From Gammaproteobacteria bacterium (GTDB taxonomy: Bacteria > Pseudomonadota > Gammaproteobacteria > GRL18), in assembly GCA_015231865.1 (NCBI GenBank), contig JADGAU010000016.1, forward strand, positions 1 through 35,289: a stretch of DNA of 35,289 nt, given 5' to 3'. The translations under genes were made by a program, and so were the position numbers. Numbering within the stretch: position 1 is the first letter of the stretch; every line of letters starts with the position of its first letter. Below are positions 25,219-33,723 of the stretch, in pieces. The notes under the pieces were generated by a model. The model did no database searches and was not told the DNA's origin. It worked only from the letters and a program-made list of their open reading frames with translations.

Positions 25219-25722
25219 ATGTTAAACAAGAAAATTTTAATTGCTGCTGCTATCGTTGGTTCTACTGCTTTAACTACATCTGCTAGTGCTTTCTGGGGTG
25301 ACAACGACAATAATTCAAACGGTTACGGTTATGGTAATGGTTATGGTAACGGAAATGGTTATGGTAACTATTACGGAAATGGTTCAGGCCAGGGATATGG
25401 CGACGGACGTGGTGCTGGTAATGGTGCTGCTGATGGTGACATGGACGGTTCTGTAGACTTCACTTTCAAAGCTAAAGGAAGAGGACGTGGTCGTGGAAAT
25501 GGTAACGGTAACATGGACGCTCGTAACAGCTACTATGGAAACGCTTACTCAAATGGTCAAGGTAACTACTACGGAAATGGTTATGGTAACTCACGTTTCC
25601 AAGGTGATTCTTATAGCAATAACAATGGTTATGGTTATGCTCCTTATGGTTATGGCCCACGTCCTTATGGACCAGCTCCTGTTGCTCCAGCTCCACAAGC
25701 GGCTGCACCAGCACAGAAGTAA
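25219..25722 (+). CDS. Sulfur-globule-protein-like exported Gly/Tyr/Asn-rich protein
   Basis: A 167-residue exported, low-complexity protein. A signal peptide (MLNKKILIAAAIVG... to SASA-FWG, about 1-25) is followed by repeated GYGNG/NYYGNG units (about 35-62), a central segment with DMDGSVDFTFKAKGRGRGRG (about 74-95), more YYGN and GYGY units, and a Pro/Ala tail (about 145-167). This matches the sulfur globule proteins of purple sulfur bacteria and sulfur-oxidising symbionts, which coat periplasmic S0 globules. Composition alone could also fit another structural or surface protein. ATG 25219 was chosen over one at 25138 because it starts the signal peptide and has a GGAGAG SD at the right distance. 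There are no Cys residues. Confidence 0.78.
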   Translation: MLNKKILIAAAIVGSTALTTSASAFWGDNDNNSNGYGYGNGYGNGNGYGNYYGNGSGQGYGDGRGAGNGAADGDMDGSVDFTFKAKGRGRGRGNGNGNMDARNSYYGNAYSNGQGNYYGNGYGNSRFQGDSYSNNNGYGYAPYGYGPRPYGPAPVAPAPQAAAPAQK

Positions 25723-25754
25723 TCAATACTTAGTTAGTTTAGAAACTTAAACTA

Positions 25755-25790
25755 AAAAAGGCCTTAGGAAGAAATTTCTAAGGCCTTTTT
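25755..25790. terminator. Bidirectional rho-independent terminator
   Basis: GGCCTTAG (25760-25767) pairs perfectly with CTAAGGCC (25778-25785) around a 10-base loop, with AAAAA before and TTTTT after. It lies between the convergent sulfur-globule-like and HD-GYP genes and should stop transcription from both sides. Confidence 0.92.
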
Positions 25791-25815
25791 CGTTAGATAA
25801 TTTTTAGTTTTTAGT

Positions 25816-27273
25816 TTAGCCCTGAAATTCTTTAGCTATAGAAATAAATTCATCTTCAATTTCTAATAGCGCATCAATAATATCTGGGTCAAAATGCTCA
25901 CCACGCCCTTCAACTAAAATATCCATCGCTTTTTCATGAGAAAAAGCTTTCTTGTAAACTCGCTCACTGATAAGTGCATCATAGACATCTGCAACAGCCA
26001 TTAATCTACCTGAGATAGGGATTTCAAGTTCTTTAAGTCCATTTGGATACCCGCTACCATTCCATTTCTCATGATGGGTTGTCGCTATTTCTCGTGCATA
26101 TTGTAAAAAAGATGTACTTCCCAATCCTTGCTCTGCAACATGAAGTGCTTGTCCACCCAATTCAGCATGCGTTTTCATAATTTTAAATTCGTCATTATCT
26201 AATTTATCAGGTTTTAGCAATATTCGATCGGGTATTCCTACCTTACCAATATCATGCAGTGGTGCAGATTTATAAAGTAAATCAATGCTACGTTCATTCA
26301 GTTCATGTTTAAAATTTTCGTGATGACGCAATTGCTCAGCTAATGCTCGAACATATCTTTGCGTACGTTTGATATGAGCCCCTGTCTCGTTATCTCGTGT
26401 TTCAGCTAGAGAAGCAAGGCTTAAAATAGTAACATCTTGTGTTAATTGAAGTTCTTCAGTTCTTTTAAGTAAGCTATTAATCATTAGATTTGTATGATGC
26501 GCCATGACTCCAAATTCATCATTACTGCTGACAGTTACCTGGCCATTTAAATCACCTTCGGTGGCGCTAATTAGAACAGCATTTTCATTGCTAAGAAAAT
26601 ATTTTAAATTTATTGAATATGAATAGATGACTATCGATACAAAAAGTAGTAACACACTCCCTATAAAGATAAATTCTTTCATTATTGATATTTTTGCTTG
26701 CGTTAGTGGAATTTCATTACCCACTTGTATAAGCCAATCTAAATCTTTAATTGTAACCAGTAAAAATATAGCCACAATCAGTATAATAATTGCTGTTGCG
26801 AAAACAGCAAACTTACCAACCAGAGGAAAATAGTTTTCATTGGGTTTAAGTTGGATGTTTTGTTCTTTCATATAAAGAGCCAAAGCTCTTTCATGGGACA
26901 GACTCAAGTCGACAGAAATAAACATACCCAATGTTACAAATCCCAGGATCATTTTAATGCCACTAACAAGTGGGAAATCGTAAAGTATGGCATTGCTAAA
27001 TGTGAGTAAAAACCCTGATAAAACGAATAAAGTAAGTTCAGTTTTAAAATAACGACTAACCTGTTTTTCAAGAGGGATTTGGGAAATTAGTTTGTCTATT
27101 AATATGCGGTGCAGAATATATTGTAATGCAACGATTAAACTGATGGGTAAAGTTAATTCAAAAAACTCGAGGCCATCAATATAGGGACAGACTTGACCAC
27201 CGTAAAGTGAAATAAAAAATAGACTGGAAATATATAAAAAAACAACTCTATATATGCTAGATTTAAATTTCAT
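25816..27273 (-). CDS. Membrane HD-GYP domain phosphodiesterase (probable c-di-GMP)
   Basis: A 485-residue membrane protein. Six hydrophobic segments (about 9-26, 38-57, 80-97, 104-122, 152-174, 200-220) lead to a HAMP-like stretch (about 222-275), then an HD-GYP domain (about 283-480). Metal and catalytic motifs are intact: HDIGKVGIPD with H340-D341, HHEKWNGSGYP (400-410) with the GYP signature, and DVYDALISERVYKK. HD-GYP proteins hydrolyse c-di-GMP, lowering it and favouring motility over attachment. No GGDEF cyclase is in the window. It shares a bidirectional terminator with the sulfur-globule-like gene and is not in an obvious operon. Confidence 0.93.
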   Translation of the reverse strand: MKFKSSIYRVVFLYISSLFFISLYGGQVCPYIDGLEFFELTLPISLIVALQYILHRILIDKLISQIPLEKQVSRYFKTELTLFVLSGFLLTFSNAILYDFPLVSGIKMILGFVTLGMFISVDLSLSHERALALYMKEQNIQLKPNENYFPLVGKFAVFATAIIILIVAIFLLVTIKDLDWLIQVGNEIPLTQAKISIMKEFIFIGSVLLLFVSIVIYSYSINLKYFLSNENAVLISATEGDLNGQVTVSSNDEFGVMAHHTNLMINSLLKRTEELQLTQDVTILSLASLAETRDNETGAHIKRTQRYVRALAEQLRHHENFKHELNERSIDLLYKSAPLHDIGKVGIPDRILLKPDKLDNDEFKIMKTHAELGGQALHVAEQGLGSTSFLQYAREIATTHHEKWNGSGYPNGLKELEIPISGRLMAVADVYDALISERVYKKAFSHEKAMDILVEGRGEHFDPDIIDALLEIEDEFISIAKEFQG

Positions 27274-27384
27274 ACTCGCTGTCCTAAAAGGGAAAAGGTT
27301 TTGAGTATAGGAAAGTTCTAATGACTGTTCAACTTAAATAAAGTAAATATTTAATAAACAAAAGAAGTTATGAGTATATATCAC

Positions 27385-27404
27385 CCTGTCAAAGATGACA
27401 GGGC
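27385..27404. terminator. Perfect hairpin after the cytochrome c gene
   Basis: CCCTGTCA (27385-27392) and TGACAGGG (27397-27404) form a perfect 8-bp stem with loop AAGA. It lies just past the stop of the minus-strand cytochrome gene. There is no U-tract on either side, so it may be a 3'-end-stabilising structure or a weak terminator. Confidence 0.5.
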
Positions 27405-27426
27405 AATGGAAGTAGGCTAATAGCTA

Positions 27427-27753
27427 CTATTTTAAACCAGCATAGTATGCAGCTATATCATCCAAATCAGCATCAGAAATATTAGCAACAACAGGTTTCA
27501 TAACGGCAGTCATACCGCCAGTTCTGGCACCTGATTTAATGGCTTTTGATTGTGCAGCCAGATACGCTTCTTTTTGTCCAGCAAGGTTAGGATAAGTTGG
27601 AATCATACTAATACCTGCAGGTCCATGACAAGCTGCACATACTGCCGCTTTAGCTTTACCAGCAGCAGCATCAGCAGCACTTGCAGTTCCACCAACAGAG
27701 ATTAATAAAGAAGCAATAGCTAAAGACGATAAGGTTTTATTTAATTTAAACAT
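27427..27753 (-). CDS. Small periplasmic cytochrome c (class I)
   Basis: A 108-residue exported monohaem cytochrome. A signal peptide (1-26, TASA-ADA) leaves a mature protein of about 82 residues. The haem site is C39-A-A-C42-H43, and M85 (AVMKPVV) is the likely distal ligand; the end, [16 protein letters not shown], is the usual C-terminal helix. It resembles a single domain of cytochrome c4 or c553-type carriers, which pass electrons between periplasmic dehydrogenases and terminal oxidases. In a sulfur oxidiser it could serve sulfide or thiosulfate oxidation, but nothing here proves this. It has a good SD (AAAGGA). It is a single-gene unit between the HD-GYP gene and the divergent engB. Confidence 0.92.
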   Translation of the reverse strand: MFKLNKTLSSLAIASLLISVGGTASAADAAAGKAKAAVCAACHGPAGISMIPTYPNLAGQKEAYLAAQSKAIKSGARTGGMTAVMKPVVANISDADLDDIAAYYAGLK

Positions 27754-27839
27754 TTGATTTCCTTTATATAATAATAAACTGGTCTACCCTTTAAGCACCG
27801 GATCATAATATATTAATAGAAAAAGTTCCAGATTTTTCG

Positions 27840-27867
27840 TTGTAAATATGGTCTGTGATATTATAGT
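27840..27867 (+). promoter_or_regulatory. Candidate promoter of engB
   Basis: TTGTAA (27840-27845), a 16-nt spacer and TATAGT (27862-27867). It would give a leader of about 38 nt before the engB ATG at 27912. Confidence 0.5.
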
Positions 27868-27911
27868 GGCTAATTTCTTCAAAGACTAAAAACATAATAT
27901 AGTGGGAATTT

Positions 27912-28535
27912 ATGGAACAAAATAATAATCCTTTCAGAGGAAGTAGTTATTTTATTAGTGTTAATCAATATGAACAATTGCCTGATGATGAGCAAATTGA
28001 AGTTGCTTTTGCTGGGCGTTCAAATGCAGGTAAATCCAGTGCAATAAATACATTGGTTGATAATCAAAACTTGTGTCGTATTTCTAAAACCCCTGGGCGC
28101 ACACAAATGATTAATTATTTTCAATTACCAAACAGTAAAACTATTGATAACTCACAACGCTTTATTGTTGATTTACCTGGGTATGGTTATGCAAAAGTAC
28201 CATTGGAAACTAAGCATCATTGGCAAGATTTACTGGGGAAGTATTTAGCAGAAAGAGACTCTTTAAAAGGAGTAGTGATGATTATGGATATTAGACACCC
28301 CATGACTGAATATGATGAAGTCATGATGAAATGGTGCTTAGATGCTCAAATGCCCAGTCATATTTTATTAACAAAAGCTGATAAGTTAAAACCAGGAGCA
28401 TCTAAAAAGACATTACAACAAGTTAAACAAAATATACGTCAAACTTATCCAGATACCTCAATACAATTATTTTCATCTTTAAAGAAAACTGGGGTGGAAA
28501 ATTTAATCAATCAATTAAATGATTGGTATTATTAG
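27912..28535 (+). CDS. engB: Ribosome-biogenesis GTPase EngB/YsxC
   Basis: A 207-residue GTPase needed for assembly of the large ribosomal subunit and usually essential. G motifs: G1 GRSNAGKSS (35-43), G2 around the Thr of KTPGRTQ, G3 DLPGYGYAKV, G4 TKADK and G5 FSSLKKTG. Length and order match E. coli YihA. In many gammaproteobacteria it sits beside a cytochrome c4-type gene, and here a small cytochrome c lies divergently upstream. Start ATG; the upstream GTGGGAATTT gives a weak SD. Confidence 0.95.
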   Translation: MEQNNNPFRGSSYFISVNQYEQLPDDEQIEVAFAGRSNAGKSSAINTLVDNQNLCRISKTPGRTQMINYFQLPNSKTIDNSQRFIVDLPGYGYAKVPLETKHHWQDLLGKYLAERDSLKGVVMIMDIRHPMTEYDEVMMKWCLDAQMPSHILLTKADKLKPGASKKTLQQVKQNIRQTYPDTSIQLFSSLKKTGVENLINQLNDWYY

Positions 28536-28555
28536 TTTGAAAATATGAACAAGGT

Positions 28556-29227
28556 TTAAGCTTTTGTGCCTTTTATCATAAAGGCAGAAGAAGGGCTCAC
28601 TAGGTTGTTCATATTCTCCATATCTTCAGTTGCCGTTTTTGTGCCTGAGCTTTCAAAAGTGTATTGATGAAATTGAGAGCTTTTTTTAAAATATTCTAAT
28701 ACAATTTTTGGCCTATCTAATAATTCTGTATCTCGCCAAATTTTTACCGCTTTTTGTTGGTAAAAGCGATTAGAAAATCCGATACAAAAATGACCACCTG
28801 ATTTTAATATTCTGGCTACATCTATAAATAATTCAATTGGACTGGTCATATATTCAATGGCAAAAGTACAGACAACCATATCGAAGGTATTGGAATTAAA
28901 AGGTAGAGTTTGGCATTTATTTACATCATAAATAATACCTTGGCTCAACCTTTTATTATTTTCAAGATCTTGCTTTTTAACGCCCAGACCGGTGATATCT
29001 AATGGAATGTTTTCTGGTAAATAGGATTTGTCAGCCGCCATTAGGTCAAGCACCTTATTATCCTTGCATAGAAATTGCTGATAAAACTGAGTAATTCTAT
29101 TTTGACTTGCTAAATCGCCAGGAGTAATGGTTTCAATGGCATCATAAAACTCACCATCATTATCTTCCATAATACGAGAAAAGGCAGTTGCTGAAGATAA
29201 GTCAAGGGCCCTTGTTTTTATAGACAC
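28556..29227 (-). CDS. Class I SAM-dependent methyltransferase-like protein
   Basis: A 223-residue cytoplasmic protein with a Rossmann methyltransferase layout. VLDLMAADKSYLPE (about 54-67) stands where motif I normally reads LDxGxGxG, so the Gly-rich loop is absent. Later blocks are more usual: LPFNSNTFDMVVCTFAIEYM (about 109-128) and ARILKSGGHFCIGFSNR (about 139-155). I recall a subgroup with LDLMSS in place of the Gly loop, so this may be a family trait; substrate is unknown. The GTG start has no SD. It is the last gene after the GST-like gene (18-nt gap) and ends 20 bases from the convergent engB. Confidence 0.72.
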   Translation of the reverse strand: MSIKTRALDLSSATAFSRIMEDNDGEFYDAIETITPGDLASQNRITQFYQQFLCKDNKVLDLMAADKSYLPENIPLDITGLGVKKQDLENNKRLSQGIIYDVNKCQTLPFNSNTFDMVVCTFAIEYMTSPIELFIDVARILKSGGHFCIGFSNRFYQQKAVKIWRDTELLDRPKIVLEYFKKSSQFHQYTFESSGTKTATEDMENMNNLVSPSSAFMIKGTKA

Positions 29228-29245
29228 AAGCTGTGATGTCAGTTT

Positions 29246-29938
29246 TTACTTTTGTAATTGTTGATTAATATAACCTGATCCTGCCATTTTATTTAAAAAC
29301 ATTTTAAACACTTCATTAAAGTTACCAATGATTGAATCTTTCAATGTATCACTATTACAAAGATTATCCATCCATTGTGAAATATTGTCTGGTAATGACT
29401 GATAGGTAAATGCAGGGAATAATTGATTTAAGGTTTTCATACGCAGAAATAACGGGCCATAGCTAGAGTCAATCGTGGTATATTGCTCGCCATAAAAGTA
29501 CGGACCTTTATTTATTCTTTGATTTGATAATACATGAAATGCGTTGATAAATTTTTCATTAGCTTCAAGCATATCTTTCTCATTTTCAGCATTAAGTACA
29601 GCCATGAATTTTGTAAAGCAATCATCTGAATAATTACTCCAGGCTCGCATTTGCGCTCGTGTTATTTCATCTTTTGGCTCCAGAGATACTGGCGAAATTT
29701 GAGCAATATAATCAGCAATAACCGCAGATTCAAAAATACTTTCTTTATTATTGATAAGTAAGACGGGCACATTGCCTAAAGGTGATATTTGCTTTAAGTT
29801 TTCTGGCATATCCATTGGCGTGAATACCTTTTTAGAGTATTCCAGTCCACTTCTAATCAAACTCATATTTACTCGCTGAGCAAAGGGACAGGAAGGAAAA
29901 AGGTAAAGTTCTAATGATTCAGGCTGATTGTTTGACAT
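29246..29938 (-). CDS. Glutathione S-transferase-like protein
   Basis: A 230-residue cytoplasmic protein with an N-terminal thioredoxin-fold GST domain (about 9-85) and a helical C-terminal domain. The active-site-type motif is PSCPFAQRV with C17, as in omega-class and SspA-like proteins. The cis-Pro block GNVPVLL and the ESAVIADYI glutathione-binding block are present. A Cys-type site suggests deglutathionylation or thiol transfer more than conjugation. It lies 48 nt after gor, which regenerates glutathione, so the two probably work together. ATG start; no strong SD is seen. Confidence 0.85.
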   Translation of the reverse strand: MSNNQPESLELYLFPSCPFAQRVNMSLIRSGLEYSKKVFTPMDMPENLKQISPLGNVPVLLINNKESIFESAVIADYIAQISPVSLEPKDEITRAQMRAWSNYSDDCFTKFMAVLNAENEKDMLEANEKFINAFHVLSNQRINKGPYFYGEQYTTIDSSYGPLFLRMKTLNQLFPAFTYQSLPDNISQWMDNLCNSDTLKDSIIGNFNEVFKMFLNKMAGSGYINQQLQK

Positions 29939-29986
29939 ATAAATTCCCTATAATTTTATTACTAATACACTAACGACAGTCTCTTT

Positions 29987-31336
29987 TTATCTCATTGTCA
30001 CTAATTCTTCACTACTAGTTGGGTGTATTGCGACGGTATTATCAAAGTCTTCTTTGGTTGCCCCCATTTTGATAGCCACAGCAAATCCTTGTAGCATTTC
30101 ATCAGCATTAGGACCGATAATATGACAGCCGACAACTTTTTGTTTGCTGCCCACACAGATTAATTTCATAGCAGTTTTTTGTTTATGTTTAACGAATGCA
30201 TGACTCATAGAGGTATATTCACTAGTATAAACTTTAACTGCTTCACCATGCTCTTTTCTGGCTTCATCTTCCGTTAAACCGATAGTCCCCATAGGCGGAT
30301 GACTAAAAACAACGGTTGGAATCAAGTTATAATCAAGTTTACGATCGGTCATATTATTAAACAAACGATCAGATAATCGTCTAGCAGCAGCAATAGCAAC
30401 TGGTGTTAAAGCAGCCTTGCCGGTAACATCACCTAGTGCATAAACGCCTTTGACATTCGTCTGTTCATATTCATCACTTGGAATATACCCCTGTTCATCC
30501 ATTTTAATATCAGTTGCTTCAATATTTAGCGGCCCGGTATTTGGAGCGCGGCCAATAGCCCAGATTAGACAATCGACTTTTGAAAAAATGTGGTTGTTAT
30601 TACAGTGTAGTGTTAATGTACCATCTTCTTCCTTAATGACCTTCTCAACTGTTGTATTTGATTGAATACAGGTATCAGCATCCAGCATTGATTGTGTTAA
30701 GGTTTCTGATAGTAAGTTATCAAAAGAGGATAAAAAGTGTCCTTTACGAATCATCAAGGTGACTTGAGAGCCTAAAGCATTAAGAACTCCTGCTAATTCA
30801 ACAGCAATATACCCGGCACCAACAACGACTACATTTTTGGGTTGTTCTTCTAATTCAAAAAATCCGTCAGATGTAATACCATATTCGGCCCCCTCTACTT
30901 CAGGAACCATAGGAAAACCACCAGGAGCAATGACAATATGATCGGCAGTATACTGTTCACCATCGACATCAATCGTATGGTTGTCGATAAATTTTGCCGT
31001 TCCTTCAATTAAGTCGATATTATTATCATCAAGATAGTTATCATACCAGTCTAAAATACCACCAATGTAATTTTCACGTTGATGAATAAGTTTTGACCAG
31101 TTCAGACCTTCATAAGTGACATTAAAGCCATAATCAGAGGCATTTTTAATATGTTCTGCTAAAGAAGCAGCAAGCCACATCACTTTCTTAGGTACGCAAC
31201 CAATATTGACACAGGTTCCACCAACTTCCTTATTTTCAATGATGGCGCATTTTTTTCCATAGGCCGAAGCACGTTCTGCTGCAGATAATCCACCACTTCC
31301 AGCACCAATTGAAATTAAATCATAATGATTTGACAT
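29987..31336 (-). CDS. gor: Glutathione reductase
   Basis: A 449-residue FAD flavoenzyme that reduces glutathione disulfide with NADPH. N-terminal [10 protein letters not shown] (11-20) binds FAD; the redox-active disulfide is C42/C47 in [13 protein letters not shown]; a second Rossmann motif [15 protein letters not shown] binds [20 protein letters not shown] binds FAD; and [12 protein letters not shown] at the C-terminus carries the His/Glu pair. These distinguish it from lipoamide and mercuric reductases. Length equals E. coli Gor. It has a good SD (AAAGGA). It lies 70 nt after proA and 48 nt before the GST-like gene. Confidence 0.95.
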   Translation of the reverse strand: MSNHYDLISIGAGSGGLSAAERASAYGKKCAIIENKEVGGTCVNIGCVPKKVMWLAASLAEHIKNASDYGFNVTYEGLNWSKLIHQRENYIGGILDWYDNYLDDNNIDLIEGTAKFIDNHTIDVDGEQYTADHIVIAPGGFPMVPEVEGAEYGITSDGFFELEEQPKNVVVVGAGYIAVELAGVLNALGSQVTLMIRKGHFLSSFDNLLSETLTQSMLDADTCIQSNTTVEKVIKEEDGTLTLHCNNNHIFSKVDCLIWAIGRAPNTGPLNIEATDIKMDEQGYIPSDEYEQTNVKGVYALGDVTGKAALTPVAIAAARRLSDRLFNNMTDRKLDYNLIPTVVFSHPPMGTIGLTEDEARKEHGEAVKVYTSEYTSMSHAFVKHKQKTAMKLICVGSKQKVVGCHIIGPNADEMLQGFAVAIKMGATKEDFDNTVAIHPTSSEELVTMR

Positions 31337-31406
31337 GTTATTTCCTTTGAAACTTTAAATATTATTAAAACATTTAGTAAAAATATATCGAAATATTGCG
31401 AATAAA

Positions 31407-32675
31407 TTATTGACGAATATGACCATCACCAAAAACGATGAATTTTTGCGAAGTTAAGCCTTCCAGGCCCACAGGTCCACGAACATGAATTTTGTCGGTA
31501 CTGATACCAATCTCAGCGCCTAATCCATATTCAAAGCCATCCGCAAATCGAGTTGAAGCATTGACCATAACTGAACTGGAATCAATTTCAGCAATAAACT
31601 GTCGAGAACGACTATAATTTTCAGTGACGATAGCTTCGGTATGACCTGAACTAAATTTACTAATATGCTCAATAGCTTCATTAATACCAGCAACCACCTT
31701 AATGGATAAGATCGGTGCTAAATATTCTGTATCCCAGTCTTCTTCAGTTGCTAATACAATTATTCCTGCATAATCTTTCAGTATTTCCATTGATGTAGGA
31801 CAGCAGCGAAGTTCGACTTGTTTCTGTGCATATTGCGCTGCTAATGGTAATAAAATATCTGCAGCATTTTTTGCTGAAACTAATAGCGTTTCCATAGCAT
31901 TACAAACACCATAACGGTGAGTCTTTGCATTAAAGGCAATATTAATTGCTTTTTGCTTATCTGCCTGGTCATCAATATAGACATGGCAAATGCCATTTAA
32001 GTGTTTAATCACAGGAACACTAGCATTACCGCTGATACGTTCAATTAATCCCTTGCCTCCACGAGGAACAATGACATCAACATACTTAGGCATGGTAATT
32101 AATTCACCCACAGCATCTCGATCGGTGGTTTCAATAACCTGCACAACTTCTTTAGGCAAACCAGCAGACTCAAGTCCTTGCACAATGCAAGCTGCGATTG
32201 CCTGGTTAGAATGAATGGCTTCAGAGCCGCCTCGTAAAATCGCAGCATTACCAGATTTTAAACAAAGCGCTGCAGCGTCTGCGGTAACATTCGGACGAGA
32301 TTCGTAAATAATACCTATAACGCCAAGTGGAACACGCATTTTACCTATTTGTAAACCGGAAGGTTGATATTTTAAATCACTGACTTCGCCAACAGGATCG
32401 GCAAGTGCTGCAATTTGTCTTAAACCTTCAGCCATGCCCTGAATTCTTTCTTCATTAAGAGCAAGCCTATCCAGTAATGCATCGTCAAGACCACTTTTTT
32501 TACCGGCTTCAAGATCTTTGTTATTTTCTCTTAATAATTTTGGTGTAGATTCAATTAATAAATCAGCAATTTTAAGTAAAGCTGTATTTTTTTGAGAAGT
32601 TTCTGTCCTTGACAAAACACGGGCAGCCTTTCTAGCTTGCATGCCAAGTTCAACCATGTATTGTTTAATATCCAT
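31407..32675 (-). CDS. proA: Gamma-glutamyl phosphate reductase
   Basis: A 422-residue cytoplasmic enzyme of proline synthesis that reduces gamma-glutamyl phosphate to glutamate semialdehyde with NADPH. It has the aldehyde-dehydrogenase-like fold: [52 protein letters not shown] and the catalytic Cys in [12 protein letters not shown] start it at ATG 32675, which has a GGA-type SD; a TTG five codons upstream (32690) is in frame but has none. proB is not in the window. It is first of the run proA-gor-GST-methyltransferase. Confidence 0.94.
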   Translation of the reverse strand: MDIKQYMVELGMQARKAARVLSRTETSQKNTALLKIADLLIESTPKLLRENNKDLEAGKKSGLDDALLDRLALNEERIQGMAEGLRQIAALADPVGEVSDLKYQPSGLQIGKMRVPLGVIGIIYESRPNVTADAAALCLKSGNAAILRGGSEAIHSNQAIAACIVQGLESAGLPKEVVQVIETTDRDAVGELITMPKYVDVIVPRGGKGLIERISGNASVPVIKHLNGICHVYIDDQADKQKAINIAFNAKTHRYGVCNAMETLLVSAKNAADILLPLAAQYAQKQVELRCCPTSMEILKDYAGIIVLATEEDWDTEYLAPILSIKVVAGINEAIEHISKFSSGHTEAIVTENYSRSRQFIAEIDSSSVMVNASTRFADGFEYGLGAEIGISTDKIHVRGPVGLEGLTSQKFIVFGDGHIRQ

Positions 32676-32887
32676 TGATGTTGTATCCAAATTAATGTCT
32701 AAAGCAAGCTTATATTATGACATTCTTAAATGATAATTGCCATGTGAAGTCCTGCTTAATAATACGCTAAATTACTATCATTCATAAGGTCTTAGTATCT
32801 ATGCCTAAAACTAGAGATTTTCTAAAGAAGTGTTGATGAACATTAACTTATGTAATAGCGTTACAATAATTTTATTATTATTTATCG

Positions 32888-32957
32888 GGGTGGGGGAGTC
32901 AAAGCATATAAATCACGATAAGTTAAATGTTAGTATTCTATCTTTGACTCCTCACCC
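32888..32957. repeat. Inverted repeat, 17/16-bp arms, possible MITE
   Basis: GGGTGGGGGAGTCAAAG (32888-32904) is matched by CTTTGACTCCTCACCC (32942-32957), with one inserted base and one mismatch-type difference, around a 37-base AT-rich centre. The arms are the most GC-rich part of the gap. There is no U-tract to suggest a terminator and no clear flanking duplication, so origin is open. Confidence 0.55.
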
Positions 32958-32997
32958 TAACTATTGAAAATAACGTTATTGCTACTTGAATTATACT

Positions 32998-33033
32998 TTT
33001 TCCTTTACCATTGTGTTTTCCTTTACCATTGTG
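32998..33033. repeat. Exact 18-bp tandem duplication
   Basis: TTTTCCTTTACCATTGTG occurs twice in direct tandem (32998-33015 and 33016-33033), ending on the base next to the stop codon of the minus-strand DsrE-like gene. Confidence 0.85.
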
Positions 33034-33459
33034 TTAGGGGCGGATGTATGAATAACCTTGTTCTTGTAACTCCATTATTCTGGCAACGCCAGCATTAACC
33101 ACTGTGACGCCTGAAAGGAGAGATGGCTTTTTACCAGTTTTCTTTTCAATTTTACTCATTGTATTTCCACACGCACTGAATTGAATATCCTGAGTTGCAA
33201 GACTTTCTACTCGTTTGGCCTGCTTACTTTTTTTTGTTAATAAACCAAGACCCGGGCCATAGGCTACTATTTCAATTTCGACAGCATCCATACCATATAA
33301 TTTTTGAACATTAACTGCATTGTTTAGGGCAATTTTTTGTGTTCTAGGATCGTCTGTACTAACCTGAATAACAACACGATGCTTCACATCCTCAGCAATG
33401 CTATAGCTTGATAATAAGCTAAGTATAAGTAATAAGATCGAATATTGGATAAATTTCAT
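33034..33459 (-). CDS. Periplasmic DsrE-like protein
   Basis: A 141-residue exported protein. A signal peptide (1-22, YSIAE) is followed by a single DsrE/TusD-like domain: HRVVIQVSTDDPRTQKIALNNAVN, VEIEIVAYGPGLGLL, then QFSACGNTM with the one conserved Cys, and VTVVNAGVARIMELQEQGYSYIRP. Exported DsrE-like proteins are common in sulfur oxidisers; cytoplasmic relatives carry sulfur on a Cys, but the function of the periplasmic group is unknown. I start at ATG 33459, which has an AGG SD eight bases upstream and begins the signal peptide; a GTG three codons earlier is less likely. It is a single-gene unit. Confidence 0.85.
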   Translation of the reverse strand: MKFIQYSILLLILSLLSSYSIAEDVKHRVVIQVSTDDPRTQKIALNNAVNVQKLYGMDAVEIEIVAYGPGLGLLTKKSKQAKRVESLATQDIQFSACGNTMSKIEKKTGKKPSLLSGVTVVNAGVARIMELQEQGYSYIRP

Positions 33460-33689
33460 TTCTTTCACCTTTTTAATATGATTATTATTTGTTGTGGAAC
33501 AGCTTAATTATAATGGAATAAATATTATTATCATTAAAATTTAGAATTATTTTAACTAATCGATTTATGCTTTAAATTTATGTAAATACGAAAGCTAAAC
33601 AGGGGAGATAAAAATCTAAGCTGGTTAATGGATAGAATAATTATCGTTAGTTAAGGAAAAATATTGATTAATATATAATAAAATGCTAA

Positions 33690-33695
33690 TATAAT
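33690..33695 (+). promoter_or_regulatory. Candidate -10 box before the TesA-like gene
   Basis: TATAAT at 33690-33695 overlaps an in-frame ATG at 33694. If it is the real -10, translation must begin at the next ATG (33724). A TTGATT at 33664-33669 is 20 nt upstream, too far for a standard spacer, so support is moderate. Confidence 0.4.
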
Positions 33696-33723
33696 GTCAT
33701 ATTCTACTCATTGGACTTCTGCC

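Larger units (their letters stand above)
32676..33033. other. Intergenic region between proA and the DsrE-like gene
   Basis: About 360 bases without a credible gene. They hold a 70-bp inverted-repeat structure (32888-32957), an 18-bp tandem duplication (32998-33033) and, presumably, the proA promoter on the minus strand, where a CATAAT follows a poor -35 by 17 nt. I see no RNA gene. Confidence 0.55.

Noticed and set aside
25219-25722. Glycine-rich repeats read as an antifreeze or spider-silk-like adhesin
   Set aside because: The small size, signal peptide, Gly/Tyr/Asn pattern and lack of anchor fit sulfur globule proteins better.
25472-25750. Met/Val/Thr-rich and His/Asn-rich frames overlapping the sulfur-globule-like gene on both strands
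   Set aside because: They mirror the repetitive Gly/Tyr/Asn codons of the real gene in other frames; they have no SD or signal.
33500-33545. Possible Fur box (alternating GATAAT-like hexamers) upstream of the DsrE-like gene
   Set aside because: The match is loose and the region is so AT-rich that such hexamers arise by chance; no iron gene is adjacent.
33694-33723. Upstream ATG for the TesA-like protein
   Set aside because: It has no SD and overlaps a TATAAT; the signal peptide starts at the next ATG.
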